Below, piece by piece: positions 1 to 13,115 of a stretch of DNA of 64,000 bases. A program made the position numbers and the translations under genes. This DNA is from Absidia repens (taxonomy: Eukaryota; Mucoromycota; Mucoromycetes; Mucorales; Cunninghamellaceae). The notes below the pieces were generated by a model. That model worked only from the letters and a program-made list of their open reading frames with translations, was not told the DNA's origin and did not search any database. The stretch is from positions 1,488,001 to 1,552,000 of the forward strand of contig MCGE01000007.1 in the NCBI GenBank assembly GCA_002105175.1, in the 5' to 3' direction. Each line of letters begins with the position of its first letter. The first letter of the stretch is position 1.

Positions 1-202
1 TTTTTTCTTCGATTTATCATCATGTATAATAAATCTTCTTGATGGAAACACTTTTCAATATGTATGCATGTAAACGTGGACAGATGTGAGGAGCAATGAA
101 TGTATACGTATACATCTATTCCTTCCTTCGCCATACCATACATATCGAAGATGGATCGGGATCCCAATAGTTGACGCCCAGGTGTCAAAAAAAGAAAAAG
201 CT

Positions 203-1942
203 ATATACAGTATGTCCAGTGTAGCTCAGGTTATCTGGTTGATAATCATTGATAGAGCGAGAATGCAATCACGGTTCACATTCAGTGATGTAGAACTTTC
301 AACCAGTCACTGGACATCGGATAGTCTTAGATTAGCGAGAAATCAATGTAAAAAAACACTCTATAGCGGCGAATACAATATATAACATAGATTTCATTTA
401 TATTATTGGTCGGGCAGGAATGTGGGTCATTTTTGACTGTAAAACAATGATCTACGACTGCCAACCAGTTCCTACGTCGTTAAGCGGGGGGGGGGAGAAT
501 TAGAAAGCAAGTGTATGATAAGTCATCCACAAAACAGCTATAATGGCGACATTGTTTACAGATGAAACGGCATATTTTATCAATATGTATTAGGATATAC
601 TAAAACTAAAGACGAAGAGTTCATTGTAAGGTAAAGTAGAAGGAGGATACATAAAGGAGGTAGTATTGAGATTTGGGAATAGTCAACACTAATCTAAAGA
701 ACTAATTATAAAAAGGGAGCCAATATACTGTGCGAGGTATTAGAAAGACTAATGAAATATATCCTATTGAAGCACAACAATGGTCAACACTATCAAAAAA
801 GGTAGATGGTAGTAAATGAAAAAAAAAAAAGATCTATTGCACAAAACATGAGTGAAAACAAATGGGATATTTTTCATTGAGGCATGTAAAAAAGACCTGT
901 TTTATTCAGATGTAGGTGTAAACTATAGACAAACCAATACTCAACTATGCTAATAAAGATTCCAAAGTCATATAATGGTGAGTCTAAATTCTGAATTCAT
1001 GATGAAAGGGTTTCCCCATGCATCTTGTAACCCCTGAGCTGAAACACCTTCTAAGATAGTCCTGGCTCTAATTTAAGAGCACCATAACCTCAAAGAAGTT
1101 GAATGGTGAAGCAAAATAAAAAATAAAAAAAATAAAAGGAATGAGAAAAAAATTAAAACGGTGAGGAGAAGAAAGTGGAAAAAACACGTGTGCGGGATTT
1201 GAAATGCTTTCATTGTCTTTTTTCTGAGCGATTTTGCTTTTTTTTATTTCAAAAAAAGGAACCCCCTTTTTCCACTTTTCTATTTTATTCAACAGACAAC
1301 AACATAAAACAATATTAGCATGGGACAGTCGAATAGTTTTATTCTTTCTGATTGGACTAGCTTATCTTGGATTGAGTTTATCCTACAACAAGAAATCCAC
1401 ACCTCTCCCTAAACACTCCTCACCTTTAGATAGAAGACATGGTACTACCATTAGGCTAGTTTAGTTTAGCTGTCGTATTAAAATATACATTACGCCTAAA
1501 TAAAATATGTCTTGTCCTCTTACTTTTACGTCGTCTTTCATACGTTTAGTTTATCTTGTTGAATGGGGTGTACCACATTGTATGTACAGTGCGTGTGCGT
1601 GTAGGAAAAATATAAAGCTTGAGTATGTGTGCAAAAAAAAAAGGTCAAGTATGGGACAGCTTTAATCAGCCGTCGTGATCAATACCTCGTCTACTGTACG
1701 TACATACACTAGGCTTCAAAACGCATGGATTAAAGAAATTTAGTGAAATGGTTTTAAGACAGCGAAGAATGCATAAAAATATAAGCAGTGATGATGGCAT
1801 AAAAATATGATGATTAAAGTGCACCGGAAGGTAGTGAGTTTACCAACATCTTATCCCGTTTTTTTTTGGGGGGGGTTGGTAAACGTCTTGTTGTTAGAAC
1901 TCCTTAACTACTCAGCTGAAGTCCATCAATTTTATGGTGCCG

Positions 1943-1979
<37 letters not shown>

Positions 1980-2095
1980 AAACAAGAACAGCCAACTATG
2001 TCATCTTAATTCCTGTGACCTATAAAAAGCCTTATTGTCACGTAAAACTGATATGTATCTTTGGCATTTTCCGTGAGACTCCCTTTCTCTTGCAT
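203..2095 (+). repeat. Dispersed repeat family, copy A (about 1.9 kb)
   Basis: This is the most complete of five related copies in the window; the others lie near 13.8, 21.6-23.8, 41.3 and 60.2 kb. Shared landmarks in order are TATACAGTATGTCCAG at the left edge (about 203), several blocks resembling ACATATTTTATTCAG, the core GGGTTTCCCCATGCATC (about 1008), the CACGTG-nGCGGGATTT block (about 1184), a TTTAG-rich block followed by AATAAAATATG (1458-1510), and a stretch around GGTAAACGTC (about 1879). The segment with the cggaaaat-type block (about 2060-2083) also recurs, inverted, near 13.75 kb. No convincing long ORF is present. The class is unknown; boundaries are approximate because they were found by eye. 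Confidence 0.75.
1944..1977. repeat. (TA)n microsatellite
   Basis: A run of about 16 TA dinucleotides inside repeat copy A. Confidence 0.9.
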
Positions 2096-2402
2096 TCTTT
2101 CTAAACTGCACTATACACATAGAGTAAAAAAAATGCTAAAAACACAACACATGTCATAAAAAAAAAAGGCGAATGCATCTCGCTTTTCTTGTTGAATATA
2201 GTAAATATTAATAATAATAATAATAATAGTACTCAACTTATTGGGGAGCATACAGTAAAAAAGTGATAAAGATCGTGATTATAAAACTGTAATAATTACA
2301 GATACAAACTCACTACAATATGGTGGTATATTTGAAAGTTTATGGGTAATCTAAAATCAATCCAGTCCTACCTAGTTGCATTCTATATCATTAATACACA
2401 AG

Positions 2403-2404
<2 letters not shown>

Positions 2405-2461
<57 letters not shown>
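2405..2461. repeat. Poly(A)/poly(T) tract of about 57 nt
   Basis: This is the longest homopolymer in the window. It lies 140 bp beyond the 3' end of SIN3 (minus strand). No element body that it could tail was recognised. Confidence 0.9.
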
Positions 2462-2463
<2 letters not shown>

Positions 2464-2600
2464 ATAGAAGAAAAGGAATACGATGTAGTTTCTTTATTGT
2501 ATATAGATAATAATAATAAAAAAATAAAATAAAAGACCAACTAATAAAAATAAAAAACAGCAATAATTGGGGGGGGGCATAATGACTAAGCTATAAAACT

Positions 2601-5600
2601 CTATGATGTTTCCTCCTCTTGAATGACATGGCCTGATGATGCACCAGGGCGGATAAACACATCTTCGGAGCCATCGATATAGTACATGTGATAGGTATCT
2701 TGATCAATCTTGTATTGAAGCTGAGAGCGGACAAAGATTTCATCCAGGTTTCCGTTTTGCAAACGCAGATTCCTAATGTATTTTTAAAAAGAAAAATGTG
2801 AGATACTAAGATGACTGGTATCATTTCTCCTTCTGACCCACCTTCCTTTACCTTTTCAAAAATGTTGGTTTCATCGATGCCACATCCACACCTTCTGTCG
2901 GATCAACCCAGTTCATGTAGCTACTGATGTAATATTCGTACTTGTCTTCTTTGTTAGGTTCCAGCATATAATCATCATTATCCAGAAGCTGTATTGTCAT
3001 GCGATCCGATTTTTTGTCCTACCAAGCACCATATATACATATATATAAATTAAGCGCCACGTTGCATGAGTATATAAATGTGTATTATGACTACTTACGA
3101 AGTTGATTTTATACAAATTTTCGTCTGAGCCAATAATTTCTTCGGCACGTAATCGATACACAGAGAGAATGCGTCTTGATGTCACTTCTAATTCTTGATC
3201 GCTACGGAAAAGTCGTACAAGTTCAACAGAGTCTGTATCCACCGTCACTGCTTGAATCTACAAAAAAGCGTCAGTCATGATTTCCACTAACACCTTCCCC
3301 CCTTTCCACACCATCACGTGCATGATACTGTCTGTTACCTGTTTCACAAAGGCATGGACTAACTTATCAATGGTAAAAAGCAGGTACGCATCGGTAACAA
3401 AAAGGTAGCGGATACTTTCTTCAAAGAATTGCGGTTCAATGTCACCTTCAAAAAACCGGTCGACCAAGTCCAAGACGGATTGATAATATCCATTTGATGT
3501 GTCAATATCTATCGCCAACAGCAAAAAGGGAGGTGAGTAAATAAAGTCCCTTTCTCTGTCTATTTTTTTTCCGAGTCGACTTACCATTAAACTTGGTGGT
3601 GTAAAGTCCCAGCTTCAATGCAGCTTCATTCGTCCTTTTTCCATAGCGAGGATCTGACATGTAAAGTTCATCCAATTGTTTTAATTTTAAGAGGCGACCA
3701 TAAATCATCTAAAAGCAAAGGAAAAGGTAAAAACAGAATGAATACCCATCATTTGACAATGTCCCGCTATTGTCGTTTTGACTTTTACCTCGAATAGCCT
3801 AAAGAAGGCATAAAACGTCGTGTTGCAGAAAAAGCTATAGACCATCCGTTTTCTTGATCCAGGAGCAGTGGCCACCGCAGCGGCAGTCAAAAGCTTTTCA
3901 TTCGTAGAAGGAGGGGGGTGACGATCTTGTTCAAGTTGAACCGGTTGTTGTGGGGATGCAGATTTGGCAGCAGCCGCACTACCATCAGCAGCGGGGACAT
4001 CGACATCCATATCATTTTCTTCACCACGAGTTTGCACATTCACAGGTCCCATTTCATCCAAGGCTTTCTTGTTTTTCATCAGCACGTCCCGCAACAAGTC
4101 CATAGTGTGATCATCTTCCTGGTTGCGTCCACGTCGACTGCGCCGGGGTGAAGGTGAAGTGGAGCGTTTGCTGGTGGGTGAGCGAGTGACATCTGATTCC
4201 GAGTCCTCTGTATTGGTGGATTGTGCATCATCATCATCGTCCATCATATCGTCGTCGTCCTCATCGTTGTTGTTATTGTTGGTGTTGGTGTTGCCTTCTT
4301 CCTCGGAATAGTTGCTGACCCCTTCAGGTTCCACATTGTCCACGTCAAAACATAGAGGGATAAACGATCGAATAAATGTCCGCACCTTTTCACGATCATG
4401 ACTGCTGAATCCAGTTTGCCGATCAATGTAGGAATACACAACCCGTGTCACATCCTTGAATACATCCTTGTCCGGGAAATCAAACATGAATTGGTTCTTG
4501 CTTGACACATTCTTGTGGATTTGCTTGATTTTTTTCGTCTTGTGTAATGATTCGATTTCCGTCACCATCGCCTTGACCGTCATTGCTTTTCGATCGTTGC
4601 CTTTGAATGTAATGCCCTGATAATCTAAAGACCGGTAGTAGTTCTTAGTATCCAATTCACGCCAAATACTATTCCAATCGCACTAAAATAAAATAAAAGA
4701 GAGTATTATTAGTGTCGATAAGCTTGGATGCCGCGCTTGTTTTTTTTTTTTACCTGTTCCTTCTTCCATTCTTCGTCCTTCTTTTTCAATCGTTTCAGTA
4801 AAATCGGTACGACTTGAGCAGGGTTGCTGTACAAAAGATCGATGATTTCAGTGCCACGTTCCTTGTCGTAAACCTTTTTGATGATGCGTTCATAGATTGT
4901 CACTGACTGTCCACCCAGCCCAGGATAAAGTCGATATGCCGCTTTTTCGTCCAAGGTCATTGTTTCAAGTTTCTTGGAAATGGGTTCAAGCAATGCGATG
5001 GTGTTAAGATTTGCTTCGATATTCATATTGTAGTCATACCTAGTAATAATAGCAATAAAAAAAATTCATTTAGAGGGGACCCATTTTTGAATAACATATT
5101 TCTTTACCGTTCTTCTTCGCATCTATGCATTGCCTCTTCATACTGACTTTTCTTGGACGCCACAAATCCATCATCTTCACTTGCCCAAATAGGATGAGAC
5201 ACATAGACATCGTTGAGCACTTCCCAGGCCAGCTGGTCCCTACCAGAACATGGTTGATTTTGCCACTGTATCCCGCACCCCAGAAGAAAAAAAATTAAGT
5301 TTAGCTTCCAAAAAATAATCAACAGAATCACTGTCTTTTCCCTTTCAGACTTACATTCACAGGTGCCAAACGATAACTAGGACTATCAGGTACGGTTGCA
5401 CAATGCATCAAATCAGGTTTGGGAAGAGAACGAGCAGGCCGACGAATAGGGTGTTCTTTTGACTCGTAACCAAGGACGCTCTTGAACCAATCAAACAATT
5501 CCTTGTTACTGCCAATAAAAGTTTCGACTTGTTCCATGAGTAGATCCAAATCCACAATTTGCTGGGTGTAAAGATTGAGGGTCTTCAGAAATTCCTCGTA

Positions 5601-7700
5601 CGACGGTTTGTTGCCAATGTATTTTCGAATACGTTCAAAGAGTTCCACTTCTTCGGCTGTCACAGTTGGATGCGCAGGGTCAAAAGGTGATGCTGGGAAG
5701 GCGTAGGGATCTGCGCGAAGGGATGCTTCCATATCTTCATACTTGTGATACATCTTGGATCGCTACAAAAAAAAAAAAAAAAAAAAAAAAGGGATAAATA
5801 CATGTAAGGTGACAAATTGCGTTTTCCTCTATTCTACTTGACTTACTTTTCCCATTGTACTTCCAGGAACCGGTCCACGTTTCTTTTTCTGAGGTATCAC
5901 GCCACGCTTTCCAGCACCATCATCACCTTCATCGAAGTAGGATGCGTCTTGCTCATTTTCACCAAAAAGAGCACTGGCAGATTGACCAGTAATATCGGGT
6001 AGGAATTGTTTGAATTCACTAAGGAGATCTGGGGCACCATTGAATAAGTACTGTACATGGGCATACACTTCTTGGATGGGTTTTTGCTCCTTTTGGTATG
6101 TTTGTAGTATTTCCAGAAATTGCTTGTAGACATCAGGCTCTTTTGCAAATCGATTCTATGAATAAAATAAGTATTCCAGTTATATATATGGTTCACTTGT
6201 TAATTTTGTGGTTTTTTTTTTTTCTTTTTGTCTCACTCACCTTGATTTTGTTGACATAATTGATTGCATGATTAAATTCTACCGGAGAGCGCTTTCCAGT
6301 TTCTGAAGGGGGAGACGCCGGTGGCAAAGGAGGTAGTGCTTGCGCTTGCCTACCCATCGCCATATATTGAGAAGTTGGTGTGGAAGACGAAGGAGGAGGG
6401 GGAGGAGGAAGAGGAGTACCACCATAATGAGAAGAATAGCCCTGAGCAGGTGGAGGTGGATAATGATGAGGAGGGACACCGTAAGGTGGCGGTGTCTGTT
6501 GGGGATGGTAATATGAGGAGTGTGCGAGAGTAGCTGCATTTTCAGTTGGTTCCACATTGATTCTTCCGCCGGTTGTCATCGTTGTACCATTGGGTGTTGT
6601 GACTCGAATAAGATCGGGTTCATGTGGATCAGTAGAACATTCAATTCGGTATCCAGGAGGCAAAAACGTATTAAACCCCGATATCAGCATGGAATGACCC
6701 TTGAATAATGTAGATACGCGTTCAATCACACCTGGAGTATCAATTCTGTAATCATAAAATAAAAAATAAAAAAGGATAGAGATTAGAATAGAACATATAT
6801 ACGCACAGGACACCCTTAAGCTAATACTAATTAACAGATAAATATCTCCTATCCTCTTATAATTGTGTGTTACTTACGCTTGACTTTTGAAGTCCTTCAT
6901 GATATCCAAAAAACGATTGTATACATCTGGTTGGTCAGAGAACCGTACCTTGACTTGGTCTAAATAAGTGAGAGCGTCCCGTACATTAAGAGGCCGATAG
7001 CCACCTGCTGAAGATTGATTAGAAGATTCAGTTGGCGATGGGGGTCGTTGCTGTTGTTGTTGTGGTGGTGGTGCTGGTGCTGGTGGCGGTGTTCTGGTAG
7101 TACTTCTTTGCCGATGATGTTCTTGATGCTGTTGATGGTGGCTTTGTTGAGAAGAGGATGGTGGGTGAGGTATTGATGTCGAATGACGGTCCTCATAGGG
7201 TGACGGAGCACGCGCTGTCGTTGCAGGCAGAGGTGGTAAAATGGGTTTCGCGATATGGTCTGAGGACGGTGGAAACGAATTTGACGACAGCGGAGGAGGA
7301 GGAGGAAGAGAGGTCGTATGCGAATGTCCACCAAGAGAGGGTGAGCTGTGGTTACTATGGGCGGTAGTGACCATGCCATAAGGCGTGTTGTGGTTGGATG
7401 GTGACTGCATCGGACTTTGGTATGACCTCGGTGGTGGGGGAAGAGAGATTGGATGTCCTAAAGAAGGACCATTGCTGGAAGCTAAAGGTGGAGGCGGAAG
7501 AAGGTTTGAGAATGGTGAAGCTGACTTTTGTTGTAAAGATGGTGGTGCTTGAGTAGGGTGTGGCTCGCCATTGGGTGGACTACAAAATAAGATAAAGTGT
7601 TAGTAACTAGATTGATCAAGTATGTCGCTTCCTTCTATTTCGGTTGATCGCGCATCTAAACATACCGAAGGCCGTTCGGGTGTTGTAAAGGTGAGGACAT
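2601..7700 (-). CDS. SIN3: SIN3-type transcriptional corepressor scaffold (13 exons, about 1362 aa)
   Basis: Nuclear scaffold of the Sin3 histone deacetylase complex, which recruits the HDAC to DNA-bound repressors. Exon 1 is only 35 nt (ATG at 7700); all 13 exons join in phase down to the stop at 2601. A proline/serine-rich N-terminus precedes PAH1 (about residues 208-275, [19 protein letters not shown], split by an intron after KDFKSQ). PAH2 lies at about 397-465 and ends near [13 protein letters not shown]3 lies at about 557-625. The Sin3 HDAC-interaction region contains [14 protein letters not shown] and SLDYQG (about 650-860). An acidic/serine linker is followed by the Sin3a C-terminal domain (about 1080-1320, with [20 protein letters not shown]). 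Domain order and length match fungal Sin3. No disruption is seen. The 3' end abuts the poly(A) tract and repeat copy A. Confidence 0.95.
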
Positions 7701-8165
7701 GCAAAAGAAAAGGACGGATAAAAGATTAAAAAAAATAAAACTAAAAAAGTGGAGAAAGAGAGAAAGAGGAAGGAAGAAATAAGGAAAAGAGACAGGGAGA
7801 AAGAGAGGAGATTACACATTTGATGCCCCGCTTCACTTGCCGCTTCTACCCATTTCAAAAAGCCACAAGCGATTCATATGATACAATCTATCAATTTTAT
7901 GCAGTTGACGCACAGAAAATCAATACAACCCAGTAATAACGACATGAACTCTGGTTCATAGCGAATAGCTAAATATTATACTTAGCAATAAATAAATAGA
8001 AGCGCATGTCAGATACAAAGTTTTCGTTTACATAGTAAAAAAAAAAAAACAAGACACTACTTTATTTCATTGTGTATATGTACAAAACCATTGCATAAAT
8101 AAATAATAATAAACAATACTAAACACCAAGGTGGAAGATGGAGAAGGGGAAGTGCAATACTATAA
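7701..8165. other. Spacer between SIN3 start and RBM26-like stop
   Basis: 465 bp that should hold the SIN3 promoter/5' UTR and the 3' UTR of the next minus-strand gene. There are purine-rich runs on the plus strand (7720-7810) and AT-rich sequence. No gene seen. Confidence 0.6.
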
Positions 8166-10814
8166 CTAAACAGTAGGGGATGATGATGTAGTAGGGTCGG
8201 TGTACCAAGATAAAGAAAGCTTGCCGGTAGCCAAGTTCGGGCCCATTGCCATTGCCTAAAAAAAAGGGTGACGGGATTTGGGTTAATACTTCCGACCGTC
8301 ATTCAAAATTACTTTTTTTTTTCTTTCTCTTACCTTTTCAGCTTCAAAGCGTTGGGAGTAGTGAGCGACCACCCCATTTTCTGTATTTTCGAAGGAGACC
8401 ATTCTACCAAATTGGCCAAAATGTTCTTTCAAATCTTCATGGTTCGTTTCCTGAGGGATATCCTTGATCATCACTTTGGTGGGTCGGTTGTCCAAACTCC
8501 GTTTCATCATTCCACCAGCGCCGCCTCGTGGGGGCCATCCACCACCGCCATGACCATAATATCCACCTCTATGTATGTTTGGATAGGTGGAAGATCGATT
8601 CACGCCATCTGGAGAAATGCCCATGGATGCAGCCTAAAACATGCAAGACAGAACGTGTTAGATCATTTCCAATTTTTTTTTTTTTTTTGGTTTTTGGTCC
8701 TTTTTTTTTTTTTTTTTACTTACTTCAGCTTCTAATTTGGCCAATTTTTCTTTCAAATAATCGGATGATTCGGGGTTAACCGTAGCTGATGGTGGTTGTG
8801 GTGCTGCTGCCTGAGCACTATCCGATTTTGAAGTATTAATATCAGACGAGATTTTTCGGAGAGATCGCAACAAATCTTCTTTTTGTGCCTGTGTCAGGGA
8901 TTTGTCGGTGAGTTGAGCCATGAGTTTCTTTTGCTCGTCTATTTGTTGTTGTAAGAGTTGTTCCCTTTGTTTCTGTAAGTCTAACACCGCTTTCATTTGT
9001 TCCTGTCGCATTTTCAGTTTGGCATCCCGTAGCTTTTGTAGTTCCGCTGCCTTTGCTGCCACCAGAGATGGATCAGGTTCGTCGCTAGGAGGAGGAGGAG
9101 CAACAGCAGCCCTACCACTGATATCATCACCACCACTCTGTGTCACATCAGTCCGTTGTTGATTCTTCCATTTCCCATCACCACTACCCCCGCTGTTGTC
9201 GTTGTTCTTTGGACCACCGCCTTGTGCAAAATCACCACTTGTTTCTTTATGCCAGTAGACCTTGACAAACCGATTATCAAATATAACATCAGGAGAGGCA
9301 TGGGCTGCTTCCGCTTCAGCACGAGTACTAAATTGCACCAAGGCTTTTTGAGATTGCAGGTTGATATTTGTAATGTTGCCGAATTTCTTGAAGTAGTCAT
9401 TGATGGGAATCATTTGGCATTTTTCAGGAGGAATATTGTCAATCACCAAAGTTGTTGTGAGTCGTTGTTGAGGCTGTTGTTGTCGGTTGCTATATTGATC
9501 ACCACCACCATATCCACCTCGTCCTCGTCCGCGTCCGCGTCCATCAGCACTGCCACCGCGACCCCTTCTCATAGGACCACCACCGCGACCAAATTGTTGT
9601 TGCTGTTGCGGTTGTTTCATCATGGTTTTCATAAATTCTTCAGGGCTAGGCATCATTCCAGGGAAGGCAGTCATAGCATTTTGCATCATGGCCATATTTT
9701 CAGGGGAGAAGGCATCTTTATCTATGCAATAAATCATGAAACGAATGAGTGAGTCTTCAGTATAATTCCGCTAGTCTCATGCATTACTTACCAAACATAT
9801 TAGGCATGCTGAATGGTAAATTAGGAGGAGGCATCATAGGCATCATTTGATTGCTGAGTGGATTTCTATCTTCATAAACAATGGTATCTTTGCCGTGATC
9901 GTAAGGGCATAGGTCACCACGTACACAGTAGCCTTTTTCTAAGAAAACATAAAATCATGTCAGTAAACAGAATCCTATCTTGTTCGGTATCGATTAACTT
10001 ACCATTATAATCCTTGCACATGGGTTTCGAGTTTTTCCACGCAGGTCGTCCATTGTTGCCGTTGTATCTCTGTTGGTATCCGCCACCCCTTCGGTAGTCA
10101 CTGCTAGAGCCACTGGTCATGTCATTTGCTTCAGGATCGTCACGATGAGGTCTATAGTTTCGCCGGTATTTGTTTTTCCCGTCAGTGTCTTCTTCATGTG
10201 ATAAACGTCGCTTCTGTCGGATTGGATGGCTACCGCTTTCAGTTTGACCACTAGCGTGATGGTCATCATCATGCTTTTGGCGTCTACTATGTTTGAAGCT
10301 GCGATCCCCATCTTCTTCGTCGTCGTCTTCATCTTCAGCAGCTCGACGGTTGGAAGATCGAGTTTCTGTTGCTTGTGGTGGTGGTGTTGCTGTTGCTGTT
10401 GTTGTTGATTGGCCTTTGTCGTCTTCACTGACTGATTTGTTGTTATCCAAATAACTGTAAAGTCGATCAATGAATCCAGCGGTTTCTACATTAATCATAG
10501 ATAAAAGATGTTGAGTAAAGAAAGCAGAGAAATGGTTTCATTCCGTTGCACATAAAGTTGCCGTCAACTTACCATCCTCAAAAAATTCTTGTAATTTTTC
10601 TCTGAGAGACGACTTGATGTCAGCTGTAGATTTGCTTTCACTTAGGAGTGCAAGGACATAGTTGGTCAATATTTCTGGATCAGCATCACAACTTTATATA
10701 ACAGTGTAAAGTGGTTAGTTTGGGTTTTTGGTATAGCATATTAAAATAATGATATTCTAGTACTTACGAAGTTGAGACTTGATTATGAATAAAGTCTTTC
10801 AGCTTTGGATCCAT
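8166..10814 (-). CDS. RBM26/RBM27-type RNA-binding protein (7 exons, about 727 aa)
   Basis: Nuclear RNA-binding protein related to animal RBM26/27 and fission-yeast Rmn1, which act with MTREC/PAXT-type RNA surveillance complexes (role from the family). The start is the ATG at 10814, and all seven exons are in phase. Domains in order: N-terminal PWI-like helical domain (residues 1-70); basic/acidic linker; a CCCH zinc finger at about 213-234 with spacing C-x8-C-x5-C-x3-H, interrupted by an intron; an RGG/GGY-rich stretch; RRM1 (about 355-425, TTTLVIDNIPPEK); a long charged coiled coil (about 470-560); RRM2 (about 635-715); and the family-typical end KLSLSWYT. The PWI-CCCH-RRM-coil-RRM order is diagnostic. 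The gene is tandem with SIN3 on the same strand. Confidence 0.9.
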
Positions 10815-11403
10815 GCTTGTAAAAAATAAAAAAAGAGGAAGATGTTTCAAAAAAAAAAAAAAAATTGTCGCCCTAATGATTTGCTGGGAAAAGAGCAGTC
10901 ATCCAAACATTGGTAGCATAAAGTCATGAAAAGTCCGCTCGTCCAGGGAAAAGACAAATGCTGATGCCAAAATAATATACTATCACGCGTCTAATGACTT
11001 CCTTTCGGTTGTTTCTTCTACACTATACATATGATATCATGATTTCCAGAATTTACTGCTCTTGGAATATCTCTAGTTTCAGAATATCTTGACCAGAACG
11101 AGAATACTTGTCTCCGCAAGGACCTATTAAAGGTTAGCACATGCTTCCCGAAAGCTACTTCCTGTATGTAATACAGTATTGGCCTTTGAATTGATTGTTC
11201 AAAAACATGTACTGTACATCGTATTGACTAACAGAGATATTCACTTGATTGATGATCCTCTAGTGGTGTTGGTTTATTATGTTATCATGTCAGAGATAGG
11301 AACCATCTTCAATTTCCTTTTTTGTACGACAAACCAGCGGGGATTATTTTATGTTGGCCAACAAAAAAGAGACCTGCCTTTCTTTCACTTTTTTATTTTG
11401 TTC
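10815..11403. other. Divergent promoter region between RBM26-like and F-box/LRR genes
   Basis: 589 bp shared upstream region of two divergent genes. It holds an A-run near 10850 and otherwise unremarkable AT-rich sequence. The open frame continues upstream from 11404 to 11179, but that part has no family-like sequence and is read as 5' UTR. Confidence 0.5.
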
Positions 11404-12483
11404 ATGTCCTCTCCTTCCCAAATGAACAATCTCAGTCATATTCCAGCTGAGCTACTGTCGTCCATCGTCAAACATGTTGCCAAACGCGACCTCTACGCTT
11501 GCGCACTTATCAACAAGCAATTCTATATGACAGCCAATCATGTTTTATGGCGGGCGCTTCTCGTACCAAACCATGCCTTCGCCATCAAACTTATGACATG
11601 CATGCACGAATCTCCACTTTCATTGGGTCCACTTGTACAACAACTCTGTTTTGGTTACCTGGTCCCCAACAATACGTTCATGCAGTTTATGATTAACACA
11701 CCGTCTTTGAAAAAGTTGACTATTCATCAGGCACAAAGCATCACAGATGGCACCTTACAGTATCTTGGGCCTCACTGCCCCCACCTCACTTCTCTTGATC
11801 TCAGAAATTGCCAAATCACACAGCAATCACTCCATGCTTTGGGTCAGTACTGCCATCAACTTAAAGAAATCCACCTCGAAAAGTGTCATGATCTCGATGC
11901 CGGCGTGTTTGCAGCACTTGTCTCTTGCCCGTTGGAAAACCTGGTTTTTGCATCTTGCACAATCCATGGTTTGGAAGACCGACTGACGATGAAAGCCGTT
12001 GTAATGGATCTGGCCAAGTTCCGTGACTTGAAGCACCTGGAGATTGAACATTTCAACAGCGACTTTGTCAAGCAAATCATCATGCACACAAATGGGTGGC
12101 TTCGCCTGACTCATTTACGACTCGAATTCGGTACGAACATCGACGACACAGATGCCATTGGCTTTATCAAAACGCATCCTCTTTTGGAATTCTTTGGCCT
12201 CACTGACAGCCAAGTCACCAACGAAACTTTGGACGCTATTGCCTCTTTCCTACCTGGTATCAAGGAGGTGAATCTGACTTCGACTCTTAATATCACACAT
12301 CATGGCGTTCGTCGACTGGTGCGGTGCTCTCAAGGGCAACTATCGAGTGTCACTCTTGCTTACTGCCTTTTAGAGGCTGCTGGATTTCCCGAAGCCCCTA
12401 GGAATAGTTTGGAAACCGACGTAGATGGTACGGAGTATGTGCTCTTTTTGGGTCAAAAAGTTATAAACAAGATTCGACGTTGA
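11404..12483 (+). CDS. F-box/leucine-rich-repeat protein, intact (359 aa, single exon)
   Basis: Probable substrate receptor of an SCF ubiquitin ligase (family role; the substrate is unknown). The chosen ATG at 11404 places an F-box at residues about 8-48 (LSHIPAELLSSIVKHV, then RDLYACALINKQFY and LW). Amino-acid-type LRRs follow from about 100 to 320 (for example LTSLDLRNCQITQQSLHALG), with a C-terminal tail ending INKIRR. A longer frame starting at 11179 adds a leader without conservation. Two degenerate relatives lie in the same window (15727-16811 minus, 40137-40600 plus) and share the F-box sequence RDLYACALIN or LRR blocks, which supports a locally expanding family. A (TTTAG)n tract follows the stop by about 200 bp. 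Confidence 0.88.
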   Translation: MSSPSQMNNLSHIPAELLSSIVKHVAKRDLYACALINKQFYMTANHVLWRALLVPNHAFAIKLMTCMHESPLSLGPLVQQLCFGYLVPNNTFMQFMINTPSLKKLTIHQAQSITDGTLQYLGPHCPHLTSLDLRNCQITQQSLHALGQYCHQLKEIHLEKCHDLDAGVFAALVSCPLENLVFASCTIHGLEDRLTMKAVVMDLAKFRDLKHLEIEHFNSDFVKQIIMHTNGWLRLTHLRLEFGTNIDDTDAIGFIKTHPLLEFFGLTDSQVTNETLDAIASFLPGIKEVNLTSTLNITHHGVRRLVRCSQGQLSSVTLAYCLLEAAGFPEAPRNSLETDVDGTEYVLFLGQKVINKIRR

Positions 12484-12676
12484 AAACCAGATTCTGGAAG
12501 AAGGGATGGAGTGATGGCTCAACAACAACAACAATAGCAACAACTGACTGGCTTTTTAAAAAACGTGGAAACAACGATACGAGCAGCTGTAGGATTGGCG
12601 ATCACGGAGCGGGGGGGGGCCTGGATCTTATTCTCAATGTGAACAAAAATAAAACTTGGACAGAGTATTATCCATT

Positions 12677-12755
12677 TGTTGTAGTTTAGTTTAGTTTAGA
12701 GTAGTTTTCCATATATCTCAAATTCAATAATATATATATATATATATATATATCA
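12677..12755 (+). repeat. TTTAG-repeat 3' region followed by (TA)n
   Basis: Downstream of the F-box/LRR gene, GTTTAGTTTAG-type repeats (about 12683-12705) precede CAATAATATA and a (TA)n run (about 12730-12752). This probably corresponds to the gene's 3' UTR/poly(A) region. Similar TTTAG arrays occur after TRP4 and inside the dispersed repeat. Confidence 0.5.
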
Positions 12756-13115
12756 CTTTTTTACGTCTCATTTACGCTTTTGAATGTCTTATTGAATCTT
12801 GTCTTTATAGGTGATGAAATGGATTTGATAAAAAAAAGGGGAAATCTCGGTCAATATACATACAGGTATTGACGCAAATAAACATAATTTGTTAGATATG
12901 GTTTGCGACAATTGTGTATTTGCAAAGACCCCGAATGAAAGTAGAAGTTCGTGTCTAGCATTGTTAGATTAAGACATAGTGTTTACTGTGTTCGGACCAT
13001 GACTTGTAGCATGGACCAACTCTCCTTTGTTTATTTCACTCCTCTCCATTGTATAATAATTGGTCATTGGATGTATGTAGAATAGTTTGTTTTTTTTATT
13101 GTCAAGCAGTATATG

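Noticed and set aside
86..385. 99-codon plus-strand frame at the window start
   Set aside because: It overlaps the left edge of repeat copy A, shows no family-like sequence, and the frame is not kept in the other copies.
2405..2461. Poly(A) tract as the tail of a retroposed element
   Set aside because: No element body or target-site duplication was found next to it; it is listed as a simple homopolymer.
9156..9752. 198-codon plus-strand frame opposite the RBM26-like gene
   Set aside because: It is an antisense shadow of the RGG/Gln-rich region; coding evidence lies on the minus strand.
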